A stretch of DNA of 38,578 nucleotides, taken from assembly GCA_017987895.1 (NCBI GenBank), contig JAGNSU010000025.1, positions 1 to 38,578 on the forward strand. The letters are read 5' to 3'. Origin of the DNA: Flavobacteriales bacterium (GTDB lineage: Bacteria; Bacteroidota; Bacteroidia; Flavobacteriales_F; PHOS-HE28). Of this stretch, positions 32,901 to 38,578 are shown piece after piece. The translations under genes were made by a program, and so were the position numbers. The notes under the pieces are model-generated. The model saw only the letters and a list, made by a program, of their open reading frames with translations. It ran no database searches and had not been told where the DNA came from. How positions within the stretch are numbered: position 1 is the stretch's first letter; every line of letters begins with the position of its first letter.

Positions 32901-32977
32901 AAACGCAGCGCCTGTGCCAGGACCGGGAGCGGTCCCAACCACCATGCCAGCAGCATCCACCGGGCACATGAAAGCAC
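29912..32977 (-). CDS. Propeller-type sensor histidine kinase (HisKA_3)
   Basis: A 1021-residue membrane sensor. The GTG at 32977 gives a good signal peptide (MLSCARWMLLAWWLGPLPVL, then AQ); an ATG at 32956 is an alternative and lies at a more usual distance from the -7 box. The periplasmic part has Reg_prop blades (GYIWIGTENGLDRYDG, GDLWISTQGAGLFRRD, GTLWVGTADGLS, GDYWVGASDGLWQW, GRLWYSTSDGLVRFD), then a Y_Y_Y domain (about 700-765). One membrane segment follows (about 772-794, WWFFGLVLATGALGMYGV). The HisKA_3 H-box is RIARDLHDDIGSTL with H821, and HATPase_c has N935 in KEAMHNAAKYAH and DDGAGFD. All catalytic motifs are intact. It probably senses a polysaccharide or surface signal. Confidence 0.95.
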   Translation of the reverse strand: MLSCARWMLLAWWLGPLPVLAQALRFQHITTNEGLSHNAITCLFEDRDGYIWIGTENGLDRYDGQRVERFTAIPNAPGTSNITSIAQDASGDLWISTQGAGLFRRDHSSGAFEHLRHDPSVKGGLPSDKLNHVLVVNDSILVLSTSNTGACWFNTRAKSFTVRGFRYMRTAAGVDSLTGATWCHRALLLDPQHIWMPVVHSTRSYIADAITGELRMSLAFSQMMGRGPVTNGLVLGDRLYAGGWSAGIERLDLDRPNAPEFIPLADEVTAMVPWGDSVFIAGTKLNGLALIHVRDGEMARWRHRRNDHASLINDRVRCLLKDRKGTLWVGTADGLSVHAADVWRFNTTQLLPDEEPGDLAFHKLQQDADGTIRISTSRGFFLIDPTSNAIRHVPITHKGEALEITGLFEVGPNMRYIGTETGLYLYEPLEERIIDPARTDLAVSIKEKVMFQVRSVFLDTLNDELSLVVGALGYGHLIFDPRSGAHRKEWNPYPEGVRAPLMQRTTLADDHGDYWVGASDGLWQWKPPRHGRKSELGLYHVAATGSRRMPGNYVTAILTAGDTVWCTLRDAGLACVVDGRAIAFATPAHVPHDALGLARDLRGRLWYSTSDGLVRFDPRTLEWLHVPVNDGHELQRLNSSILALKDGRIAFCTDRHLVTFDPAAFDTPLGLPTPALLELKNTWGPLPVSANAVEIPYRSSAFDAVISALSPTGAGPLEFVYKLEGVDAEARVTTAREGVRYSGVPVGTHRLLVRVRDAYGRTGPEHALLTVTVTGPFWQRWWFFGLVLATGALGMYGVSRLRQRQRLKLQGVRDRIARDLHDDIGSTLGSISYYSEALKRKLEHADDDMAQQVAEKIGSSSRAMIEQMSDIVWSVDPKNDDAASLIERMRGFGADLLSVQDIVLHFNTSPGLAERKLSAEQRRNLFLIYKEAMHNAAKYAHCTSVTVTLSSKGRELVLSIRDDGAGFDPANVDSYNGNGLGNMRTRAGSIRARVEVVSTPGKGTEVRVVAPLTEALPLTGD

Positions 32978-32982
32978 GGGTT

Positions 32983-32989
32983 CAAGATA
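32983..32989 (-). promoter_or_regulatory. Putative -7 box (TATCTTG) of the kinase-regulator operon
   Basis: CTATCTTGAACCC on the minus strand in the 44-nt gap after the P-type ATPase gene. It lies 6 nt from the GTG start and 27 nt from the ATG at 32956, so the transcript may be nearly leaderless or may start at the ATG. CTACCTTGAACCC also occurs at 37634-37640, before the thioredoxin-like gene. Confidence 0.45.
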
Positions 32990-33021
32990 GGAGGAAGCGT
33001 ACTTGTCGGAACCTCAGTAGC

Positions 33022-35241
33022 TCACCGATCCAGATCCATCCATCGAAGGCGCAGGCTGTTGCTCACCACGCTCACGCTGCTCAGGGCCATGGCCGCACCG
33101 GCGATCATGGGGTCCAACAAGAAGCCGTTGATGGGATACAGCACACCAGCAGCGATGGGGATGCCGAGCACATTGTAGATGAATGCCCAGAAGAGGTTCT
33201 GGCGGATGAGGTTGACCGTCTTGCGTGAGAGCGTGATGGCGCGAGGGATGGCGTTGAGGTCGGTACTGATGAGCGTCATGCGCGCCACGTCCATGGCGAT
33301 GTCGCTGCCCCGGCCCATGGCGATGCTCACGTCGGCCTTGGCGAGCGCCTCGCTGTCGTTGATGCCATCGCCCACCATGGCCACCACGTGGCCCATCTGC
33401 TGCAGGCCGGTGATGAAGGCGGCCTTGTCCTTGGGCAGCACTTCACTGCGGAAGTCATCAATGCCCACTGCTTTCGACACGGCCTGCGCGGTGCGACGCG
33501 AATCACCGGTCTGCATGTAGACCTTGATGCCGACCGCTTTCAAACGCGCAATGGCTTCCACGGCAGAGGGTTTGATGCGATCCGCGATGGCGATGGCGGC
33601 ACGCACTTCCTTCGCATCGGCGAACCAGATCACGGTGCGAGCGGCTTCCTGCCAGCTGCGTTCGCGGTCCTTGTACACATCACCGATGGTGATGCCGTTC
33701 TCTTCGATCAGGCGGCGACTGCCGACGAACCAGATGCTGTCTCCGATGTCGGCCTTCACGCCTTTTCCGGTGAGGCTTTCGAACTCACTGATCTCGGCGG
33801 CTCGATGTACACCCGAGGTGTGCAGGTACCGCACAACTGCTTCCGCCAACGGATGTTCTGAACGCGACTCGATGGCCAGCAGCGCGGAGGCAACAGCGGC
33901 ATCCTCCAGCCCCATGGCCTCCACCACTTCGGGTTTGCCCTCGGTGATGGTGCCGGTCTTGTCGACAACAAGCGCGGTGATCTTGCGCGCGCGCTCCAGG
34001 CTCTCGGCGTCCTTGATCAGGATCCCGTTCTCCGCCCCCTTGCCCATACCCGCCATGATGGCTGTGGGCGTGGCAAGGCCCAATGCGCAGGGGCAGGCGA
34101 TCACCAGTACGGTGACCAATGCCAACATTCCCTGTGTGAACGCATGTTCGCCACCGAAGATCCACCAGACGATGGCACTGAGGATGGCGATGCCCATGAC
34201 GATGGGCACGAACACACCCGCGATCTTGTCCACGAGCTTCTGCACGGGAGCCTTGCTGCCCTGAGCGTCCTGCACCGTGCGGACGATCTGTGCGAGCAAT
34301 GTCGCGGCCCCCACCTTCTGCGCTTTCATGCGCAAGCTGCCCTTCTGGTTGATGGTCCCCGCTAGAAGCAGTGAGCCGTGGGTCTTCGCCACGGGGATCG
34401 GCTCGCCACTGATCATGCTCTCATCCACATAGCTCTCCCCACCGATCACCGCGCCGTCCACGGCGATGCTCTCGCCGGGTCGCACTACCAGGATGTCGCC
34501 CACGTTCACATCCGCGATGGGAACTTCCTGGGTCCCGCCGTCGGTCCCCTCCCGCAGCACCGAGCTGGGGCGCAGGCCCATCAGTTTCTTGATGGCGCTG
34601 CTGGTGCCGGCCTTGGCGTGCTCCTCAAGGAATTTGCCGAGCAGGATGAAGGTGATCACCACCGCGGCCGCTTCGAAGTACACGTGCGGCATCAGCCCAC
34701 GACTGGTCCAGAACGAGGGGTAGGTGGTGTTGAAGACGCTGAAGACGTAGGCCACGCCGGTGCTCAGTGCCACCAGCGTATCCATGTTGGCGGTACGGTG
34801 CTTCGCCTGCTTCCATGCGTTGATGAAGAAGGAGCGGCCGAAGACCAGCACCACCGGTGTGCTCAAAGCCCACATCACGAAGTTGGCCCACGGCTCGTGC
34901 ATGACGAACATGCCGATGACCACCAGCGGGATGCTCAGCGCGATCGACGCCCACAAGCGCTTCTTCAACGAGGTCATCCGTGCGCGTTGGATCTCCTCCA
35001 GATCCGCGGTGGCCTCGTGTTCCTCACTGATGATGAGGTCGTAGCCAATGCTCTGGACCACGGCGCGCATGCGGCGTTCATCGATCACGCCCGGTACATA
35101 CTCCACCTGCACGGTGTTCGTAGCCAGGTTCACAGCCACGTTCAGCACACCGGCTTGGGCCAGAAGCATGCTCTCCACGCTGCTCACGCAACTGGCACAG
35201 GTCATGCCAGTTACCGGGAAGGTGCGCTTCAGCGTGGGCAC
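33022..35241 (-). CDS. copA: Copper-translocating P-type ATPase (CopA-like)
   Basis: A 739-residue P1B-type ATPase exporting Cu(I) from the cytoplasm. It has one N-terminal HMA domain with GMTCASC (cysteines 15 and 18), then the A-domain (SGE at 278-280), the membrane metal site CPC (383-385), the phosphorylation motif DKTGT (D427), the nucleotide-binding HP (463-464) and the hinge GDGIND. The last two membrane helices carry YN (FIYNVLG) and MALSSVSVVSNS, the residues that mark Cu(I) specificity. The length is standard for one-HMA family members. The start is GTG, supported by the position of the HMA motif. No copper-responsive regulator is seen beside it. It is downstream of other copper-linked genes on the same strand. 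Confidence 0.95.
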   Translation of the reverse strand: MPTLKRTFPVTGMTCASCVSSVESMLLAQAGVLNVAVNLATNTVQVEYVPGVIDERRMRAVVQSIGYDLIISEEHEATADLEEIQRARMTSLKKRLWASIALSIPLVVIGMFVMHEPWANFVMWALSTPVVLVFGRSFFINAWKQAKHRTANMDTLVALSTGVAYVFSVFNTTYPSFWTSRGLMPHVYFEAAAVVITFILLGKFLEEHAKAGTSSAIKKLMGLRPSSVLREGTDGGTQEVPIADVNVGDILVVRPGESIAVDGAVIGGESYVDESMISGEPIPVAKTHGSLLLAGTINQKGSLRMKAQKVGAATLLAQIVRTVQDAQGSKAPVQKLVDKIAGVFVPIVMGIAILSAIVWWIFGGEHAFTQGMLALVTVLVIACPCALGLATPTAIMAGMGKGAENGILIKDAESLERARKITALVVDKTGTITEGKPEVVEAMGLEDAAVASALLAIESRSEHPLAEAVVRYLHTSGVHRAAEISEFESLTGKGVKADIGDSIWFVGSRRLIEENGITIGDVYKDRERSWQEAARTVIWFADAKEVRAAIAIADRIKPSAVEAIARLKAVGIKVYMQTGDSRRTAQAVSKAVGIDDFRSEVLPKDKAAFITGLQQMGHVVAMVGDGINDSEALAKADVSIAMGRGSDIAMDVARMTLISTDLNAIPRAITLSRKTVNLIRQNLFWAFIYNVLGIPIAAGVLYPINGFLLDPMIAGAAMALSSVSVVSNSLRLRWMDLDR

Positions 35242-35310
35242 CTCATACCCGTTATCGCGATCGCCTTCACGGCATCGCGCACCGACAATGTTCGTCCCAT
35301 GGATCGGACG

Positions 35311-36750
35311 TCAATCTTTTTGGAACGGGATGCTTCGCACACTTCCCTTCGACCCGACCCTGCACACATAGCGTCCCGGAGCGAGGCCATGCACATCGAT
35401 ACCTCCGCGCAGCGCGTGCGATCCCAGAACGATCCGTCCCTCCGTGTCCAATATCTCGTACGGCACCGGCCCGGTCGCGTTGAAATACAATACATCGCCT
35501 ACGGGGTTCGGCCAGACCACGTATTCGTCCTCCAAGGCGGGGTACATATCCACATGTTGCGCGTTCACCAGCGTCGCCTTGCGGTAGCGCACGTGTCCAG
35601 TGCCTTGTTCACCCCATACGATATGGAAGGCACCATTGGCGAATGCGATGTCCGGTGTGCGCTGGGCGCCGGTGAGATCAACGTTCACGGTGTCCGGCGC
35701 GCTCAAGCCTGCGGGACCGCTCACGCTCCAGCTGAACAGGATCTCGACCTGGGTCCCCAAGGCCTGTTGCCAGACCACGCCGAGCGTGTCACCAATGCCG
35801 GCGATGCGGGGGAAATTCTGCTGTAGGTTCTGTGCCTGCCCGGGATGCACGTTGCGTTGGCCGCCCAGCGACAGGTCCGAAGCGAGCGCACTACCGAGAT
35901 AGACCTTCGTGCCGTTGTTGGCGCCTGACATCCATGCATAGTGTATGGAGTCGCCGGCAAGGTATCCGTCCGGACCGCTGCTGGGGCAGGCGTTGAGCAC
36001 CCAGCCGGTGGTGTCCACCAGGCCGCCGACGGCGAAGCTGGTACCACCGTCCGTGGACACCGCCCCCCACATGACCCGGAGGTTCGTGCCGGCGTTGCGA
36101 TACAGCGCCACGGCGTGGTCATTGTCCATGACGATCTGGTTGGGGCAGCAGTCGCATACGTCGCCCGGTGCGAAAGGGGAACTCACCTGCACGGGGGGCA
36201 TGAACGAACCGCCCATCATATGGCTTACCACCTGGCGCGCACCGTTCCATCCGTTGTCGAACTGCATGTACTGCACCACGGGTGCATCGGGGTCGATCAG
36301 ATCGATGGATGGGAACCGGGAGACCAGTCCGTCGAACGGATCCACGCGCAGGGTATCGCCCCAGGAGAGACCCCCATCGTCCGAACGTCGCACGTACATG
36401 GGTTCGCTCTCCTCGGGGGTGGCCTTCATCACCACCCACACCGTATTGCCCACGGCCGCGATACTGCTGCCCATCCAATCGGCCACCGCCGGCACGCACC
36501 CAGCGGTGCTCACTTCCGTGGGCGCCGAGAAGCCCGCTCCATTGCCGACCGCCACGTAGTTGCGGTCCGGGCCGCTATCTCCCCACAACACCACGGGGTT
36601 GCCATCCGCGTTCACGGCGATGCGCGGGCGCAGAGCGCCCTGACCGGGGGCACCGCAATCGGCCGGAGCGCCCCACAGGATGCTCGTTGACTGGGCTGTG
36701 GAGAAAAGGCCCGAAAACCCGAAAAAGGCCAGGAGGATCAGGTGCTTCAT
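35311..36750 (-). CDS. T9SS-sorted BNR/sialidase-like propeller with CDCC motif
   Basis: A 479-residue exoprotein with signal peptide MKHLILLAFFGFSGLFSTAQ. Asp-box (BNR) signatures are seen: RRSDDGGLSWGDT (about 121-133) and STDGGTSFAV. This suggests a six-bladed sialidase-like propeller, but no catalytic arginine triad is evident, so enzyme activity is doubtful. A striking CDCC motif (residues 199-202, GDVCDCCPNQIV) could bind metal, and the gene lies between a copper ATPase and a multicopper oxidase. The tail (VWPNPVGDVL, LDTEGRIV, ending IPFQKD) is a T9SS sorting domain. It is 69 nt upstream of the ATPase gene and may be co-transcribed with it. Confidence 0.87.
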   Translation of the reverse strand: MKHLILLAFFGFSGLFSTAQSTSILWGAPADCGAPGQGALRPRIAVNADGNPVVLWGDSGPDRNYVAVGNGAGFSAPTEVSTAGCVPAVADWMGSSIAAVGNTVWVVMKATPEESEPMYVRRSDDGGLSWGDTLRVDPFDGLVSRFPSIDLIDPDAPVVQYMQFDNGWNGARQVVSHMMGGSFMPPVQVSSPFAPGDVCDCCPNQIVMDNDHAVALYRNAGTNLRVMWGAVSTDGGTSFAVGGLVDTTGWVLNACPSSGPDGYLAGDSIHYAWMSGANNGTKVYLGSALASDLSLGGQRNVHPGQAQNLQQNFPRIAGIGDTLGVVWQQALGTQVEILFSWSVSGPAGLSAPDTVNVDLTGAQRTPDIAFANGAFHIVWGEQGTGHVRYRKATLVNAQHVDMYPALEDEYVVWPNPVGDVLYFNATGPVPYEILDTEGRIVLGSHALRGGIDVHGLAPGRYVCRVGSKGSVRSIPFQKD

Positions 36751-36824
36751 GCCGTAGTGCTATGTGTGATCCTTTCAGGGATGGGTTCAATAGACAAGGC
36801 AACATCAGGTGCGGCCGACCGGCG

Positions 36825-37568
36825 TTACTTCTTCTCGAACCGCGCTGTACCCAACGATCCGGTCGTGGTGGACAATTGAAGTACGAACAGGCCCGTCTGG
36901 AGCAGCGATACATCCAACTTGCCCGTGACGAGCGGGGCGCTCAACACCTCACGCCCTTGCAGGTCCAGTATGCGGGCATGGGTCCACTCGCCGAGGTCGA
37001 AGTGCAGTACGTCCACTACCGGGTTCGGGTGGATGGTCACCGTGCTCACGTTCGCCTCGTTGATCCCCACGCTGGCCGCGAGGCCCGCTTCAATGGCCGC
37101 GAGGATCGCGGGGTTGTCACTGGCCGAATGACCTTGCTCGGCGTAAAGCACGGTATGAGCACTTCCACCACCGACCACAGCGATGGTGGGCATGCCCATG
37201 CCCCCATAGTACGTGGTCTGCTGGCTCATGCCTGCGAACACGGTATGCGTGAATCCGTTCGCGGCCTTCCAACTGTTCATTTCCGCGCACACGATGGCAT
37301 TGGTGAACCCAATGCTGTACAGCTTCACACGGCTCGGGTCGCTCACATTCGGCAGCACATCGGCAGTAAGGCTTTGAGCAGCGGTAACGCAAGGCTGGCA
37401 ACCCATCATCACCAGTTCAAGGATGACCACGTTACCCGCGTCCAACTCGGCGAAAAGGGTGTGGCTCGTTCCGTCGCAATCGTCGGTGGTGAAATCCAGC
37501 GCGGTGGTTTGCGCCTGCAGGCCTGTGGCCAGAGCGAACGCGGTAAGAAGGGTGTAGGTGTATCGCAT
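36825..37568 (-). CDS. T9SS-sorted thioredoxin-fold protein (CQPC)
   Basis: A 247-residue protein from the ATG at 37568 (MRYTYTLLTAFALATGLQAQ). The thioredoxin-like domain (about 22-155) has the active site MMGCQPC (C57 and C60), preceded by the strand NVVILELV, and later the cis-proline-like GMGMPTIAVVG. The sorting domain (about 170-247) has IHPNPVVDVL, LDLQGREVL and ends ARFEKK. A surface-displayed thioredoxin fold is uncommon; it may reduce or isomerise disulfides or handle copper thiols. The window context (multicopper oxidase upstream, CDCC protein and CopA downstream) supports a metal or redox role, by inference. Confidence 0.88.
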   Translation of the reverse strand: MRYTYTLLTAFALATGLQAQTTALDFTTDDCDGTSHTLFAELDAGNVVILELVMMGCQPCVTAAQSLTADVLPNVSDPSRVKLYSIGFTNAIVCAEMNSWKAANGFTHTVFAGMSQQTTYYGGMGMPTIAVVGGGSAHTVLYAEQGHSASDNPAILAAIEAGLAASVGINEANVSTVTIHPNPVVDVLHFDLGEWTHARILDLQGREVLSAPLVTGKLDVSLLQTGLFVLQLSTTTGSLGTARFEKK

Positions 37569-37598
37569 GTCGTGGATCGGTTGTTGTCGGTCTCGCTT

Positions 37599-37616
37599 CG
37601 CACGGGACCGTGTGCG
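37599..37616 (-). terminator. Weak hairpin after the multicopper oxidase gene
   Basis: CGCAC and GTGCG form a 5-bp stem with possible inner pairs (GG with CC). It begins 17 nt after the oxidase stop and lies in the leader of the thioredoxin-like gene, so it could also be an attenuator. Confidence 0.3.
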
Positions 37617-37632
37617 GCGCTCGGCCATGGGT

Positions 37633-38578
37633 TCAAGGTAGGATGGAAACAGTGCTTTGTGTGTACTGGTTACTGGCGTCACGAAGTAACAGGGTATACG
37701 GTCCGGGCCCCGGCGTAGGTAGTGTGAGCGGTCGAGCTTCGGAGGCATCCGCGATGGAGGCTTCGTGGATCACGCGCCCCATGGCGTCGATGAGCCAGGC
37801 GGACACGGTGCCCTTCGCTTCTGGCCAGCGCACGGTGCAGGTGCCTGATGTGATCGGGTTCGGCCAGACCTGCAGCGGATCGGTCAATTCCTGTTCCGCG
37901 ATAGCGTTCGGGTCCACCACAACGAACTGTCCCATCATGCCCTCATCCTCATGCATCAGCAGATGACAGTGGTACATGTACGGCATGTCCGGGTCGGCGA
38001 AATCGTCGAAGCGGGTGAGCACCCGTGCGCTCCCCATCGGTGGCACATAGACCACATCCTTCCATCCGCTCTCCCACGCTTCTGGGGGTGACCCGTTGCG
38101 GTCAAGTATGTTGAACTGGATGTCGTGGATATGAATGGGATGGCCCACCATGGTGTTGTTCACGAATTCCCAGATCTCAGTGGCGCCCAGTTCCACCACC
38201 TCGTTGATGACATCCATGTCCATCAACGTCCCGTTGATCTCGAAAGGCCCTTCGATCATTTCCATCGGTCCCATCGACTGCGGCTCCAGGGTGAAGGTCC
38301 GGGTCAGATCCGCATCGGCCTCGGCGATGGGGTTCGTGGGTACCAATGTAGTGGGCAAGGCGGTGGTCCCCGTGCCCGTGGGCGCCCCTACGGTGAAGGA
38401 GACCAGCGCATAGTCCGACCCGTTCAGCGCGTTCTGGTCATAGCCGTCCAGGGTGGCCATCCCGTTGCCCACTTCCGCGGCACCAATGATCCCATTGGGC
38501 AGTTCGGAAGCATAGCTCATCAACTGGAAATTCTCACCGGCCATTCCTGTGAGGTGGAGCAGCAGCTCCGCCCGCTCA
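37633..38578 (-). CDS. T9SS-sorted multicopper oxidase, C-terminal part (5' truncated by window)
   Basis: The C-terminal part of a multicopper oxidase; the frame runs off the window edge, where RAELLLHLTG matches the (G)ERAE(L/V)LLDL stretch of the family. The type 1 and trinuclear copper ligands are present: HPIHIHDIQF, and MYHCHLLMHEDEGMMGQF with the HCH cysteine and a downstream methionine. The loop NNTMVGHPIHIHD is classic. The tail (VWPNPITSGTC, IDAMGRVI, ending TVSILP) is a T9SS sorting domain, so the enzyme is carried to the cell surface. It may oxidise Cu(I), metals or phenols with O2. It lies upstream of the thioredoxin-like gene, with 64 nt between stop and start. Confidence 0.93.
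   Translation of the reverse strand, partial: ERAELLLHLTGMAGENFQLMSYASELPNGIIGAAEVGNGMATLDGYDQNALNGSDYALVSFTVGAPTGTGTTALPTTLVPTNPIAEADADLTRTFTLEPQSMGPMEMIEGPFEINGTLMDMDVINEVVELGATEIWEFVNNTMVGHPIHIHDIQFNILDRNGSPPEAWESGWKDVVYVPPMGSARVLTRFDDFADPDMPYMYHCHLLMHEDEGMMGQFVVVDPNAIAEQELTDPLQVWPNPITSGTCTVRWPEAKGTVSAWLIDAMGRVIHEASIADASEARPLTLPTPGPGPYTLLLRDASNQYTQSTVSILP
37634..37640 (-). promoter_or_regulatory. Putative -7 box (TACCTTG) before the thioredoxin-like gene
   Basis: CTACCTTGAACCC overlaps the stop codon of the multicopper oxidase gene, 66 nt upstream of the ATG at 37568. It resembles the box of the kinase operon. The thioredoxin-like gene may therefore have its own promoter besides read-through. 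Confidence 0.3.

Noticed and set aside
34378..37718. Plus-strand frames across the copper locus (34378-35826, 36282-37718)
   Set aside because: Shadows of CopA, the BNR protein and the thioredoxin-like gene, which have intact catalytic or sorting motifs.

Overview
The window comes from a Bacteroidota genome, probably a GC-rich lineage of the Flavobacteriales or a close relative (inferred). Thirteen of 26 genes end in a type IX secretion (T9SS) type A-like C-terminal sorting domain. Several promoters resemble the Bacteroidota TAnnTTTG -7 box, and there is a propeller-type sensor kinase typical of the phylum. By eye the GC content is about 60%. I see no tRNA, rRNA, CRISPR array or insertion sequence. 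No gene-free stretch exceeds about 220 bases.

Layout: 1-578 is the end of an FtsX-like ABC permease. 582-7502 holds a seven-bladed SBBP propeller, a periplasmic triple-rhodanese protein, an NTF2-like lipoprotein and a large T9SS protein. 7620-12323 is a compact minus-strand run of seven genes with overlaps or 3-nt gaps: MBL hydrolase, DUF4406-like, GNAT, AraC, DUF1761 and two PD40 propellers. 12415-15742 is a tandem array of three cysteine-rich secreted paralogs that I do not recognise as a named family. 15798-18910 is an LVIVD-repeat protein downstream of a MuiA-like DUF4139 protein. 19000-24860 is a divergent pair of giant secreted proteins: IgGFc-binding plus reelin-like, and a propeller fused to a Bacteroidota composite module.

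25070-32977 is the most system-like part. A propeller histidine kinase and a LuxR-type response regulator sit directly upstream of two tandem copies of a two-gene cassette: a beta-helix exoprotein without a sorting domain, then a YWFDD-repeat protein with one. Both cassettes share a palindromic element next to a matching promoter. A degraded C-terminus of a second LuxR regulator lies just beyond the last cassette. I infer that the kinase and regulator control the duplicated exoprotein cassettes and that the locus grew by tandem duplication.

33022-38578 is copper-related: a Cu(I) P-type ATPase, a T9SS-sorted multicopper oxidase (cut by the window edge), a T9SS-sorted CQPC thioredoxin-fold protein, and a secreted BNR protein with a CDCC motif. 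Together they suggest copper export across the inner membrane coupled to oxidation and thiol chemistry at the cell surface.
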